A stretch of 37,762 nt of DNA from Planctomycetota bacterium (GCA_013152475.1 JAADGH010000080.1:1-37762); one strand, 5' to 3'; shown: positions 13,676 through 22,524, counted from the stretch's first letter. Notes: generated by a model not told the origin, from the sequence alone. Made by a program: numbers and translations.

Positions 13676-15094
13676 ATGAAAAAATTCCTGGAAAAGACGT
13701 TCAAGCTGAGCGAAGCGGGGACCAATATCCGCACCGAAATCCGCGGCGGCGCAGTCACGTTCATGACCATGGCCTACATCATCTTCGTCCAGCCGGCGGT
13801 GCTAAGCCAGGTCGGCATGGACTACGGCGCCGTCATGGTGGCAACCTGCCTCTCGGCCGCCGTCGCCACACTGCTTCTCGGTCTGATCGCCAACTATCCC
13901 TTTGCCCTTGCCGCCGCCATGGGTGAGAACTTCATCTTCGTGGCCGTCTGCCACAAGATGGCCGGGCCAATAAAGGCAAACCTGCTGAAGCAAGGCGTCG
14001 CCAAAGCCGACGCCGCACAACAGGCCCTTGCGCAGGTGTGGCCCATCGCGCTGGCCGTCATCTTTCTGTCGGGCACATTATTCCTCGCCCTTTCGGCCTT
14101 TAAATTCCGCGAGCGGATCATGCGTGCCATCCCGGAGTCGTTGCGCTACGCCATCGCCACGGGCATCGGCTTGCTCATCGCATTCGTCGGCTACAGCGAC
14201 GCGGGCTTCAAGCTGCGCGGTGTCGTCCCTGCGGAGAACATGGCCACGCTCCGCAACTGCCAGATTCTGTCGATTGTCGGCCTCGCAATCATCGGAATCC
14301 TTCTTGTCAGAAAGGTGCGGGGCGCCATACTGATCGGCATGGTTGCGACCGCTCTCATCGGCATCCCTTTGGGCCTCATCCAGTATCCCGGAGGCCCTCC
14401 CGTGAAGCTTCCGCCCTCCGTGGCCCCCACTCTCTGCAAGCTGAACTTCCCGGGCGTCTTCACGCTGCTCGGCCTGGAAATGATCTTCATTTTCTTCCTT
14501 CTGGACCTCTTCGACACCGTGGGGACCCTCGTCGCCGTGGGCAATCAGGCGGGGTTTATCAAAGAGGATGGCGAGCTTCCACGCGCCGGGCAGGCGTTCA
14601 TGTCGGACGCAATCGGCACCATCGTCGGCGCGACGATGGGCACGTCAACGGTCACATGCTACATCGAGAGTTCATCAGGCGTCGCCGATGGCGCGCGGAC
14701 GGGCCTCGCCAACGTAGTCACCGCCGCCCTCTTCGTGCTGGCCATTTTCTTCAAGCCGGTCGTGCAGATGGTCGGCGGCGGCGTGCCCGTGTCGAACCAG
14801 GATTTTCTGCTCCCCGTTATTGCCCCCGTTCTGATCATCGTGGGCGCGGCCATCATGCAGGCCGCAGCGAAGATCAACTGGGAGGACTACACCGAGGCCA
14901 TTCCAAGCTTTCTCACGGTCATCATCATGCCGGTCAAGCTCAGCATCACCGAGGGCATCTCCGCCGGCTTCATCGGCTACGCCGTCCTCAAGATCGTGGC
15001 GGGCAAAGGCAAGGAAGTAGACCCCATCTTCTATATCTTCGCCGCCGTGTTTGCCGTGCGCGGCGCCTTGACCCTCTTCGGGGTCATCGGGTGA
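13676..15094 (+). CDS. NCS2/AzgA-type purine permease
   Basis: An inner-membrane transporter of the AzgA-like branch of the nucleobase-cation symporter-2 family, which imports adenine, guanine or hypoxanthine. Diagnostic blocks are TEIRGGAVTFMTMAYIIFVQP near the N-terminus, ANYPFALAAAMGENFIFV in helix 3, FFLLDLFDTVGTLVAVGNQAGFI with the central acidic motif, and AIGTIVGATMGTSTVTCYIESSSGVADGARTGLANVV. About 12-14 hydrophobic segments are visible in 472 residues. ATG 13676 is 9 bases after GGAGGG and is preferred over ATG 13655, which lies upstream of that site. The last 11 bases overlap the convergent DUF4091 gene. No purine metabolism genes adjoin it. Confidence 0.93.
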   Translation: MKKFLEKTFKLSEAGTNIRTEIRGGAVTFMTMAYIIFVQPAVLSQVGMDYGAVMVATCLSAAVATLLLGLIANYPFALAAAMGENFIFVAVCHKMAGPIKANLLKQGVAKADAAQQALAQVWPIALAVIFLSGTLFLALSAFKFRERIMRAIPESLRYAIATGIGLLIAFVGYSDAGFKLRGVVPAENMATLRNCQILSIVGLAIIGILLVRKVRGAILIGMVATALIGIPLGLIQYPGGPPVKLPPSVAPTLCKLNFPGVFTLLGLEMIFIFFLLDLFDTVGTLVAVGNQAGFIKEDGELPRAGQAFMSDAIGTIVGATMGTSTVTCYIESSSGVADGARTGLANVVTAALFVLAIFFKPVVQMVGGGVPVSNQDFLLPVIAPVLIIVGAAIMQAAAKINWEDYTEAIPSFLTVIIMPVKLSITEGISAGFIGYAVLKIVAGKGKEVDPIFYIFAAVFAVRGALTLFGVIG

Positions 15095-18000
15095 CCCGGT
15101 CAACCCGCTCGATCATATGCGCCACCTCCCCGCGATGGGCTTCGAGCTTCGTCGGGTCTTTTGTGTAGTGCGTCAGATCTTCGATGATCCCGGTTGGGAT
15201 GTCAAGCAGGGCCTTCGCTTCCTTGACCAGCGCCTGATGCTTGCCGGACTTTTCGAGGGCCGCGATCTTCTGCCGCAGCAAATAGAAGTATTCGTAATCC
15301 TCGATCCCCTCGCGGAGCAATTCCCACCGGATCGAGTTCACCGGGCCGCACAGGTATTTCTTCTTGTCGTTCTTCGGATCGCGGTTCGGCGGATAGACGC
15401 TCCGGCCGTCGCCGTTGCCCCAATAGCCGACGAAACCGACGGGCCGGCCGTAGCCGCTGACGTAGCTCATGGGGTCTTCCCATGGGTTTTGCAGGTCCGG
15501 TGGGGGATAGACGAGGCGGCCGTTCCAGTAATTGACATGCCAGATGTGGTTGCCGGTCACCTTCTCGCGCCAGGTCATCCAGAACCAGATGCGCGGCTCA
15601 ATGGCGGGGTGGTCGATGAAGTTATTCGGGTAGGGCGTCTTCGGCCCGCAGCAGATGTACCACCACACCACCTCACCCCTCGCCATGCGCGGCCAGAGCT
15701 TCTCGCGATCGTATGCGCTCAGGACCGGCAGCCAAATGTCCACGTGCCCCAGCAACTCCGGTTCGGGCTGCTCGGTGAGCATACGCTTCAGTCTCGGCTC
15801 CGCCCGTTTCAGGCACTTCATCCCCTCGACGACAAAGGGGTAGTCCTTGGGCGCCGGCTCGTCGAACCAATAGACGCAGTGCTTGTCGTACCAGCCTTTC
15901 TCGACCAGGTGATCGACGAGTGTCTTGCAGTAGTGCGAGAAGAGCTTCATGTATTCGGGGGAGCCCTGATCGTAGTTGAGAATCCTGCCGGGCCGGCAAC
16001 TGTGGAACGTGCCGCCGCCAAAGCCGTAGAGGGGGACCTTGAACACGTTGAAGCCGAGTCCGTCGAGATATTTCTTTCCGGCTTCGTCGAACTTCGTGAA
16101 GTCGATCTTCATCTTCAGGTTATCGGCGCCGAACTCGAAGCCCGGATCCTTGACCATATTCTTCCCGTTGGGCAGCTCCCGGAAAAGGATTTCGTCAAAA
16201 TACGCCTCGCCCTTCTGCTCTCCCTTCTCCGACCATAGCGCGGGGCGCAGGTTGATGCTCATGTACCTTGCATTGGGGTTGACCTGACCGTCGATGACGT
16301 GGCGCTCCTTCTTCCATTCCCCCACGCCCTCCCGGCGCAGGTCGATGTTATTGCCGCTGATCCATCGCCTGTCGGCGTCATATTGGTTCAGGGTCACGAG
16401 ATAGGGATGGCCCTTCTTCGTCTTGGCCGCCCATACGAACTCGTACTTGCCGCCCGGCTTCACCGGGAGATAGTCAAGCGTCGAGGCGGTCACGCACCGG
16501 TTCTCGTCGTCATCAACCACCAGCAGGCTCTTCTCGCCGGCGAGCTTGTCCGTTGTCACCTTCTCGCCCCCCTGCCAGTTTGCACCCGCAAACGAAACCA
16601 CCGGCCGGTAGTAGGACATGATGCTAAAGTTGGAGATGCGATGCTCGGCCATGTTCTTGTTGTAGAGATAGAAAACCCGTTCCACTTCCTCGTTCGTCTC
16701 CAGGTTGTGGTATCGCTTCAGGCCCCCCTTGCTCAGGTTCATCCCAACCTGGAGATGCCGCTCCTCCGGGATCGCGAAGTCGTAGATGCGCAACGTCACC
16801 GGCACAGAGATCGGCGATGCATTCTCAGGAATGACCTCAATCGTTCCCTGGTAGTCTCCTGCGGCGGCGCCGCGCGGAATATGGAACGTGATCCAGATCG
16901 GCTGGTTCCGTCCCGCCTTAATATCGACAGGCCCCTCATAGGGCGGCAGCGGATCGGGCCAATCGCCCACACAACCTAAGGCATCGGTCGGGATCTTGAC
17001 CGGGACATACTCGACCAAATCCACCTTGATGTTGTCGGCCGGAATGGTCTTGTCGCCATTGCGGAACTGGCCAACTCGAATCTTCACATTCGTCAGATCG
17101 CGCTTGGGTCGGAGGACCAACTGGAACGGCTCGTACTCCCCCTTCGATGCCGCCACCTCAACGGGCCGCTTGCGCGTCGGCGCCGGTCGCTCACGGCTGA
17201 TCTTGTACGTCGGCTCGCACCACCACACCTCGCAGGCGTCGGTCCCGCCAAGGGCGTAGCCGAAGTCGGCAGCATACAACGGTGGGACGAGGAAGGAACA
17301 CTGCGTCTCATAGAGCAGCGCCCTCGATCCGTGGTCGCGGGCGGACAACGTCAGGTCATACTTCCCCGCTGACTGAAGTGAGTACGGAATCTGCACCGCC
17401 GCACGACCGGAGAATTCGACCGACGCAAGTCGTTTGATCTCCCTCCCATCCTCCGGCGTCATCTCGAGAGATAGGTCGATCTCGCTCGCCTTTCCCTTCG
17501 GATTGGCCAGGACAAGATCGACGGCATTCGTCCCACCCGGGCACAGCGTGCCAAGCGACTTGATTGCAATCGAGAGATTCTTGCTTTCCCTCGTCGTCTC
17601 CAGGAACCACGTGTTTCCCTGGAACTCGGGCGGGGTCCCCTTCAGCCCGGCTTCGTAGGAGTAGCTCGTGATCTGGAAACTTCCCGTGGAACCAATGCGC
17701 ACATCGATGACCCTGGCGGGGAAAAGATCATGAGGCAGCACCGCCTCCTGTCCGCCATCCTTCCCAAGCCGTCCAATCTGCCGCCACTTTCCCCCGTCCT
17801 TGCGGGCCTCGATGATGCACTCGCCGGACCGGTGGTAACTCATGCTGACAGCCACCTTCCCGGATGTCTGCGCAAACCCACTGACGGCATGACGGTAGGT
17901 AATCGCGGATCCGTTGCCGAGCGTCCACCGATTGGAGTTGAAACCGCACGTGTGCTCGACGCAGCAACGGGAGTAGTTCGAGGACTCCTTCGCCATCTGG

Positions 18001-18551
18001 GCGGTGAACTTGTACGTGCCCTTGTTGATGGACTCGCCCACGCCCAGCGTCACCCCATACCGCGTCAGGTGGATGGGCGCGACCTCGGCAAACGAGATGT
18101 CATCAAACCAAACCGTCCCCCTCTTGTGCCACTGGCCGAAGCGGATAAAGCCGTCCTTGATGGCGCTCGGCGTCTTGAAGATAAAACTCTTTTCTTCCCA
18201 CTCCTCGCCGGCGCGGAAGTCACGGTTGACAAACGACGAGCACGTGATAATGCACCCCCCCTTCGCATCGGTCTTCGTGAAGAACCGAACGCGATAGGTC
18301 TTGTCCGGTTGGAGAGGCATCGTGTCACATCGCCAGTAGCTATCGTCCTGGCCGGTGCCGGTGACGCTGATGCACTTTCCGCCGCTGCGTCCGCCGGCCT
18401 CCCATTTGCCCTGGCCGCCATGGAGCGACCAGCCATCGGGCTTGCCTTTTCCGGCCTCGAACGAGCCGTTGGGCAGACAGACGCTATCCGCCAGCGTCAC
18501 GCTGGAGAGAAACAGAAGCACAGTCACGGCAACACAGATAGCCCTCATCAT
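15084..18551 (-). CDS. Large secreted DUF4091-type protein, putative glycoside-active
   Basis: A 1155-residue exported protein. The signal peptide is MMRAICVAVTVLLFLSSVTLADS. Two carbohydrate-binding-like beta-sandwich repeats appear: one at about 25-155 (NGSFEAGKGKPDGWSLHGG...VWFDDISF) and a related one around 640-800 (ANWQGGEKVTTDK...YFDEILFREL...DPGFEFG). Residues about 440-600 form a beta-rich segment (ASKGEYEPFQLVLRPKRDL...), then a probable TIM-barrel part (YWFDEPAPKDYPFV, WFWMTWREKVTGNHIWHVNYW). The C-terminal IRWELLREGIEDYEYFYLL is the hallmark of DUF4091 proteins. The Glu in WFDEPAP and the acidic residues near the end are candidate catalytic residues. DUF4091 proteins are thought to act on glycans, but the substrate here is unknown. 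The start overlaps the kinase stop by 4 bases. Confidence 0.88.
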   Translation of the reverse strand: MMRAICVAVTVLLFLSSVTLADSVCLPNGSFEAGKGKPDGWSLHGGQGKWEAGGRSGGKCISVTGTGQDDSYWRCDTMPLQPDKTYRVRFFTKTDAKGGCIITCSSFVNRDFRAGEEWEEKSFIFKTPSAIKDGFIRFGQWHKRGTVWFDDISFAEVAPIHLTRYGVTLGVGESINKGTYKFTAQMAKESSNYSRCCVEHTCGFNSNRWTLGNGSAITYRHAVSGFAQTSGKVAVSMSYHRSGECIIEARKDGGKWRQIGRLGKDGGQEAVLPHDLFPARVIDVRIGSTGSFQITSYSYEAGLKGTPPEFQGNTWFLETTRESKNLSIAIKSLGTLCPGGTNAVDLVLANPKGKASEIDLSLEMTPEDGREIKRLASVEFSGRAAVQIPYSLQSAGKYDLTLSARDHGSRALLYETQCSFLVPPLYAADFGYALGGTDACEVWWCEPTYKISRERPAPTRKRPVEVAASKGEYEPFQLVLRPKRDLTNVKIRVGQFRNGDKTIPADNIKVDLVEYVPVKIPTDALGCVGDWPDPLPPYEGPVDIKAGRNQPIWITFHIPRGAAAGDYQGTIEVIPENASPISVPVTLRIYDFAIPEERHLQVGMNLSKGGLKRYHNLETNEEVERVFYLYNKNMAEHRISNFSIMSYYRPVVSFAGANWQGGEKVTTDKLAGEKSLLVVDDDENRCVTASTLDYLPVKPGGKYEFVWAAKTKKGHPYLVTLNQYDADRRWISGNNIDLRREGVGEWKKERHVIDGQVNPNARYMSINLRPALWSEKGEQKGEAYFDEILFRELPNGKNMVKDPGFEFGADNLKMKIDFTKFDEAGKKYLDGLGFNVFKVPLYGFGGGTFHSCRPGRILNYDQGSPEYMKLFSHYCKTLVDHLVEKGWYDKHCVYWFDEPAPKDYPFVVEGMKCLKRAEPRLKRMLTEQPEPELLGHVDIWLPVLSAYDREKLWPRMARGEVVWWYICCGPKTPYPNNFIDHPAIEPRIWFWMTWREKVTGNHIWHVNYWNGRLVYPPPDLQNPWEDPMSYVSGYGRPVGFVGYWGNGDGRSVYPPNRDPKNDKKKYLCGPVNSIRWELLREGIEDYEYFYLLRQKIAALEKSGKHQALVKEAKALLDIPTGIIEDLTHYTKDPTKLEAHRGEVAHMIERVDRVTR

Positions 18552-19957
18552 TCTTGCACCTCCCCTTCCCGAGGCGGGAATCGGACAGTGAACGTGCTCC
18601 CCTCACCCGGCTTGCTCTCGACAGCAATCACCGCCTTGTGCTCCTTCGCGATGGCCTCACAAAGGCTCAGGCCCAGACCGCTGCCCGCCGGCGAGAAGGA
18701 CCGACCGCGCTCGGAGCGGTAGAACCGGTCGAAGATGCGCACCAGCTCATCTTTCTGGATTCCGATCCCCGTATCCGTCACGGAAACGGTCACACGGCCA
18801 TCCTTTGTCGATGCGCTCAAAATCACATCCCCACCCTGATCGGTGTAGCGCACTGCATTATCCACAAGATTGGTAAACAGGCGCGAAAGCTGCTCCTCGT
18901 CGCCCTTCACGCAGAGCGAAGGGGCGACATTGGATTGGAAGTCGATGCGCTTCTGCTGGGCCAGGGCGGCGCCGATTTCCCCAACGCCCCTGAGTGTCTC
19001 GGCAAGATTCACATCCCCGAACGCTCGCTTCCGAGCCGTCATGTCCGATCGGGCCAGGGCCAGCAGGTTGTTGGCGATGCCGCCCAGCTTGTCAAGCTCC
19101 TCCAGGCAGCTCGCGAGAACGCGCTCATATTCGTCAGACGAACGCCTTTTTTCGAGGGCCTGCTCCACCTCGCTGCGCATGGAGCTGAGGGGGGTGCGGA
19201 TCTCGTGGGAGGCGTCGGCTGTGAAACGCATTACACGGTCCACGCTGCCCCGAATCCGTTGGATCATGCGGTTGAACGTCTGGGCCAGGCGGTCGATCTC
19301 GTCCTCCGTGCCTCTCACCGGCAACCGCAGCGTGAGGTTCGCCGCAGACAGGCGCTCCGCCGTCCGCCGAATCCGACGGACACGCATAAAGACACCGTTG
19401 ACGATAAACCAGCCCAGCAGCGTGACGACGACGACGAACACCATCCCCCCGACGATCATGTTCTTCACAAAGTTGTCGAGCGTCTTGAACTGAAATTCGA
19501 GCGACGTGGCAATCTGAACAACATACTGGTTCCCCTCGGAATCGCTCACCATCCGGGCCAGGCACCGCAGCTTGTCCGCAACGATTTCGACCGCGTCCCT
19601 CCCGCCAAGAGTGTACTGGAAACCTTCCGGGCTCACCAACATACCTGAATCGGGGGTGTTTTGTGTTCGCGCCACGATCTCGCCTCTGGGCGTCGTAGCA
19701 ATGAAGTAGAGCCACGGGCTGCGGCCGTGCTGATTCTCCAGGTCGGTCTCGATGGCGAACTCCCTGAGACGGGACTTGTCGACGTGGTAGACGCCGCCAA
19801 GCCCCAGGAACTCCGCACGGAGGGTGCGGTCCACCGTCTTGATTACATCGCGCCTCGTCCGCCAGTAACCGAAGATGCCGAAGGCCGTAATCGCCAGGCA
19901 GAGGAGGAGCGTATAGACCAGGATGAGGCGAAATCGTATGCTCCGGTAGAACTTCAA
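18548..19957 (-). CDS. Membrane sensor histidine kinase (HAMP, HisKA, HATPase)
   Basis: An inner-membrane two-component sensor of 469 residues. Transmembrane helix 1 is at about 11-31 and helix 2 at about 168-190, enclosing a periplasmic sensor region of roughly 135 residues with no recognised subdomain. A HAMP linker follows to about 243. The phosphoacceptor is His251 in FTADASHEIRTPLSSMRSEVEQAL. The ATPase part shows LFTNLVDNAVRY (N box), VTDTGIGIQKDEL (G1) and GSGLGLSLCEAIAKEH (G2). It overlaps the upstream regulator by 4 bases and the DUF4091 gene by 4 bases, so all three are probably translated together. The signal sensed is not evident. Confidence 0.95.
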   Translation of the reverse strand: MKFYRSIRFRLILVYTLLLCLAITAFGIFGYWRTRRDVIKTVDRTLRAEFLGLGGVYHVDKSRLREFAIETDLENQHGRSPWLYFIATTPRGEIVARTQNTPDSGMLVSPEGFQYTLGGRDAVEIVADKLRCLARMVSDSEGNQYVVQIATSLEFQFKTLDNFVKNMIVGGMVFVVVVTLLGWFIVNGVFMRVRRIRRTAERLSAANLTLRLPVRGTEDEIDRLAQTFNRMIQRIRGSVDRVMRFTADASHEIRTPLSSMRSEVEQALEKRRSSDEYERVLASCLEELDKLGGIANNLLALARSDMTARKRAFGDVNLAETLRGVGEIGAALAQQKRIDFQSNVAPSLCVKGDEEQLSRLFTNLVDNAVRYTDQGGDVILSASTKDGRVTVSVTDTGIGIQKDELVRIFDRFYRSERGRSFSPAGSGLGLSLCEAIAKEHKAVIAVESKPGEGSTFTVRFPPREGEVQE

Positions 19958-20628
19958 TCGGGGCTCCTCATGACGTAGCCCACGCCGCGGATCGTGTGGA
20001 TGAGCTTCATCTCGAAGCCACGGTCCACTTTGTTGCGAACGTAATTGACGTAGACATCAACCACGTTGCTCAGTCCGGTGAAGTTCATGTCCCACACGTG
20101 CTCGCCGATGGCGGTGCGCGTGAGGACCTTGTCCACGTTCTGCATGAAATACTTGAGCAGGACGAACTCCTTGCTGGAGAGCTGCGTCACCTTGTCCCCG
20201 CGCCGGGCCTCGTGCTTCTCGAGATCGAGGGTCAGATCGCCAACCTTGAGGAGGCTGGCAGTCTCCGTCAGGGACCGCCGGAGGTGCGCCCGGACGCGGG
20301 CCATGAGCTCGCCGTAGGAGAAGGGCTTCACGATGTAATCGTCCGCCCCGGCGTCGAGGCCCTTGATCCGGTCATCGACGGCATCCTTGGCCGTCAGGAA
20401 GATAACCGGGGTGCTCAATTCTTTTTCGCGCATGCGCTTGAGAATCTGCACTCCGTCGTATTTCGGCAGCATGATGTCGAGGATGACCAGGTCGTACGGT
20501 TCCGTCGTGGCCAGGTGCATGCCGTCCTCGCCGTCGTGGCTGAGATCAACGACATACCCCCGCTCTTTGAGGCCACGGCGGATGGATTCGGCCATCTTCA
20601 CATTGTCTTCAACCACGAGAATTCTCAC
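19954..20628 (-). CDS. OmpR/PhoB-family response regulator
   Basis: A cytoplasmic DNA-binding regulator paired with the kinase downstream. The receiver domain begins VRILVVEDN (acidic pair Glu7-Asp8), the phosphoacceptor is Asp51 in LVILDIMLPKYDG, and VIFLTAKD carries the conserved Thr and PFSYGEL the Lys region. The C-terminal winged helix contains LTLDLEKHEARRGDKVTQLSSKEFVLLKYFMQNVDKVLTR and VDVYVNYVRNKVD, typical of this family. GTG 20628 is chosen over TTG 20661: VRILVVEDN is the family's normal start, GGGAAG lies 9 bases before it, and the likely transcription start falls near 20661. Targets are unknown, with the DUF4091 gene a natural candidate. Confidence 0.94.
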   Translation of the reverse strand: MRILVVEDNVKMAESIRRGLKERGYVVDLSHDGEDGMHLATTEPYDLVILDIMLPKYDGVQILKRMREKELSTPVIFLTAKDAVDDRIKGLDAGADDYIVKPFSYGELMARVRAHLRRSLTETASLLKVGDLTLDLEKHEARRGDKVTQLSSKEFVLLKYFMQNVDKVLTRTAIGEHVWDMNFTGLSNVVDVYVNYVRNKVDRGFEMKLIHTIRGVGYVMRSPD

Positions 20629-20667
20629 AGCTATTGACTTCCCAAGCGATATTGATTCCAATGCACT

Positions 20668-20695
20668 ATTATCCCTGACACCGCCGAAATTTCAA
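20668..20695 (-). promoter_or_regulatory. Sigma70-like promoter of the two-component/DUF4091 operon
   Basis: On the minus strand TTGAAA (20690-20695), a 16-base spacer and GATAAT (20668-20673); an alternative -10, TAATAG, is offset by two bases. Transcription would begin near 20661, about 33 bases before GTG 20628. Confidence 0.6.
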
Positions 20696-20742
20696 GAAAA
20701 CAGTTGCCCACTGTGATAAAATAAGGGCACGAGGAAAAGCCC

Positions 20743-20946
20743 ATGGCCGTGCGCTGCCCCAAATGTCACAAGCACTACGACATCACCCTGTTCCAGTATG
20801 GAAAGACCATCGCCTGTGACTGTGGAGAGAGGATCGATGCCCGAAAAGGCCACGAGGAACGCGCGCGGGGACATGACCCAAGCCCCGCCAGCGGCGGGAC
20901 GACGTCGTGTCCCCGGAAGCGAAGGGAGAAAGACCAGAGGGATTAA
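20743..20946 (+). CDS. Zinc-ribbon miniprotein
   Basis: A 67-residue product starting MAVRCPKCHKHYDITLFQYGKTIACDCG. The CPKC and CDCG pairs form a four-cysteine zinc ribbon of the kind found in many small bacterial proteins with a conserved C-P-K-C-x-x-x-Y-D start. After about residue 33 the sequence is a charged, low-complexity tail that runs out of frame over the start of the next gene. ACGAGG lies upstream of ATG 20743. The function is unknown; such ribbons bind metal or nucleic acid. The tail may be a non-functional read-through, or a small frameshift could separate the two genes. Confidence 0.65.
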   Translation: MAVRCPKCHKHYDITLFQYGKTIACDCGERIDARKGHEERARGHDPSPASGGTTSCPRKRREKDQRD

Positions 20947-21355
20947 CCGTAGGCAATTCTGCAGGGCCGCTGCGGCATCTATGGCTGCCGGTAGTCTCGC
21001 GGGATCACTCCGCGCCCAGGAGGAGAGGAAGAAGATGAAACCCGGCTTCAAGCTCGTCATCACCGTCGAAGACATCAAGGGCCGTTGCCCGGCCTACAAG
21101 AAGGGCGACAAGATCGTCCTCGACCGCGGCTACAAGTTCAATCTACAGGAGACCACCGCCTGCTGCATGCACGGCCTCGGCCCGATCATGCCGTTCTATT
21201 GTGCGCTGGCCAAGGGCATCCCGCCCAAGATGATGGGCCTGGCCCCTGCCGACAACCGTGAGAGCCCCAAAGCATACATCCACTGCCCCGACCCGTGCGA
21301 AAAGACCGGCGGCGGAACGGTGCTCTTCAGTGTGGAGCGGGTGGAGGAGCAATAG
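20837..21355 (+). CDS. TIGR04076-family protein with apparent Tat-like leader
   Basis: The conserved part (about residues 70-172 from this start) reads FKLVITVEDIKGRCPAYKKGDKIVLDRGYKFNLQETTACCMHGLGPIMPFYCALAKG, ending with a CPDPCEKTGGGTVLFSVERV block. This is the layout of the TIGR04076 family, small cysteine-containing proteins of unknown function often near redox or radical SAM genes. Before it lies INRRQFCRAAAASMAAGSLAGSL, a twin-arginine-like leader, so the protein may be exported after folding. ATG 20837 follows GGAGAGAGG; a second choice is ATG 20873. The first 110 bases overlap the zinc-ribbon gene in another frame. Metal binding through the cysteines is likely but unproven. Confidence 0.7.
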   Translation: MPEKATRNARGDMTQAPPAAGRRRVPGSEGRKTRGINRRQFCRAAAASMAAGSLAGSLRAQEERKKMKPGFKLVITVEDIKGRCPAYKKGDKIVLDRGYKFNLQETTACCMHGLGPIMPFYCALAKGIPPKMMGLAPADNRESPKAYIHCPDPCEKTGGGTVLFSVERVEEQ

Positions 21356-21392
21356 GTGATGGGTGGGTAAGGTTCCGTAACGGGAGGGAGAG

Positions 21393-21809
21393 ATGAAAAA
21401 TAGGTCGCTAAGTGCGGTTGTGGTGTTCCTGGTGCTGGGGATTGTGCCGGTGTCTGTCCGGGCCCAAACCGACCTGACGGATGAGGCGATGCGTGCGGCC
21501 GCCGATCCGATGTTGGACAACATTCTGGAGGCGATGAAAGCACAGGACTATGTGAAATACTGCCAGGACTTCGACGCGAAGCTAAAGGCTGCGATCTCGC
21601 AGATCAAGTTCCTCACCAGCAACGCGCAGATTCGAGCGCGCCTCGGGGACTGCCAGTCCCGCACCTATCTCGGTTTCCTGAAGAAGTCCCCCGCCGTCAT
21701 CGTTCTCTGGAAGGGCAAGTTCAGCAAATCCGACAACGACATGCTGATCAAACTCATCCTGACCAGACAGGGCGACAAGTGGCTGGTGAGCGGCCTGTGG
21801 TTTCAGTAG
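21393..21809 (+). CDS. Small secreted protein, DUF3887-like
   Basis: A 138-residue protein with a signal peptide (MKNRSLSAVVVFLVLGIVPVSVRAQ, cleavage near residue 25). The mature part has a helical region, then a beta-rich end: LTDEAMRAAADPMLDNILEAMKAQDYVKYCQDFDAKLKAAI...YLGFLKKSPAVIVLWKGKFSKSDNDMLIKLILTRQGDKWLVSGLWFQ. The pattern of a short helix bundle plus a curved sheet ending in a Trp-rich strand resembles DUF3887/NTF2-like folds that bind ligands. Two Cys in the mature part could pair. GGGAGGGAGAG precedes ATG 21393. It converges with the repressor gene, 28 bases apart. No specific function can be given. Confidence 0.7.
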   Translation: MKNRSLSAVVVFLVLGIVPVSVRAQTDLTDEAMRAAADPMLDNILEAMKAQDYVKYCQDFDAKLKAAISQIKFLTSNAQIRARLGDCQSRTYLGFLKKSPAVIVLWKGKFSKSDNDMLIKLILTRQGDKWLVSGLWFQ

Positions 21810-21837
21810 CTCGGCGGGGACGGTGCGGCGACATGGC

Positions 21838-22524
21838 TCAGTATGAAATCTTGCGCCAGATCACGCTCAGGCAGATGCCCAGGATCTCCACGCCCTGACT
21901 CGCAGCCTCCTGGTCTGTCTCGAACTCTCTCCCGGATTGTGCCAGGCGGTAGCGCTGCGCTTTCGGGTCCCACCCCACCGCATCGAGGGTGCGCGAGTCT
22001 CCGACCTGCACCGTGCAGACCTTGCCGACAACCGCTTTGAGGGAAATGTCCGGCCGGTTCTCGATAAGCAAAAGGTCATCTGCCTTGAGTTCACCAAAAG
22101 CATTCTCCTCCGACAGGCGGAGCACATAGCGACGCCCCCCCGCCACAGCCGGCCTGGCCTGGCCGGCAAAGACCGGATACCGCGCGCCATACCATTCCGA
22201 GGCCCGATTCGGGTCGCCGGCGACCAGCGCATCCAGCAGAGGCAGGCGCTCCATCTCCGTGCCAGGCCCCATGGCAGGGTGCGCATCCTGGGGCAGGTCG
22301 GTGAGCCAGGGCTCGCCCTCTTCTTGCAGAAGCCAGCCGTGATTGATGCCGAAGGCGCGTTCAAGGCGAACCGCAAAGGTGGCCGTCAAGGTGGACCGCC
22401 CGGCCTTGACATCGGAGAGAAACTGGGGCGGCGTTTCAATTCGCCTGGCCACTTCCTGCTGTGGAATACCGCTGGCTTTGAGCTGTGCCAGAATCTTTGC
22501 AAGCCGTTCGCCGGGGGTTGACAT
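21838..22524 (-). CDS. XRE-family repressor with S24/LexA-like C-terminal domain
   Basis: The N-terminal 70 residues are a helix-turn-helix of the XRE/HigA type: ERLAKILAQLKASGIPQQEVARRIETPPQFLSDVKAGRSTLTATFAVRLERAFGINHGWLLQEEGEPW. The C-terminal part (about 120-225) aligns in outline with S24/LexA-type dimerisation-peptidase domains: RRYVLRLSEENAFGELKADDLLLIENRPDISLKAVVGKVCTVQVGD. The usual Ser-Met catalytic pair after the V-x-G-x-S strand is not visible, so autocleavage is doubtful. A strong minus-strand promoter lies 310 bases upstream, and a face-to-face promoter toward the next gene is in the same intergenic region. Probably a local repressor, possibly controlling itself and gene 22912. 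Confidence 0.8.
   Translation of the reverse strand: MSTPGERLAKILAQLKASGIPQQEVARRIETPPQFLSDVKAGRSTLTATFAVRLERAFGINHGWLLQEEGEPWLTDLPQDAHPAMGPGTEMERLPLLDALVAGDPNRASEWYGARYPVFAGQARPAVAGGRRYVLRLSEENAFGELKADDLLLIENRPDISLKAVVGKVCTVQVGDSRTLDAVGWDPKAQRYRLAQSGREFETDQEAASQGVEILGICLSVIWRKISY

Noticed and set aside
15117..16238. A 373-codon plus-strand open frame opposite the DUF4091 gene
   Set aside because: Antisense to a clear coding region; Val/Leu/Arg-rich shadow translation without ribosome-binding site or family.
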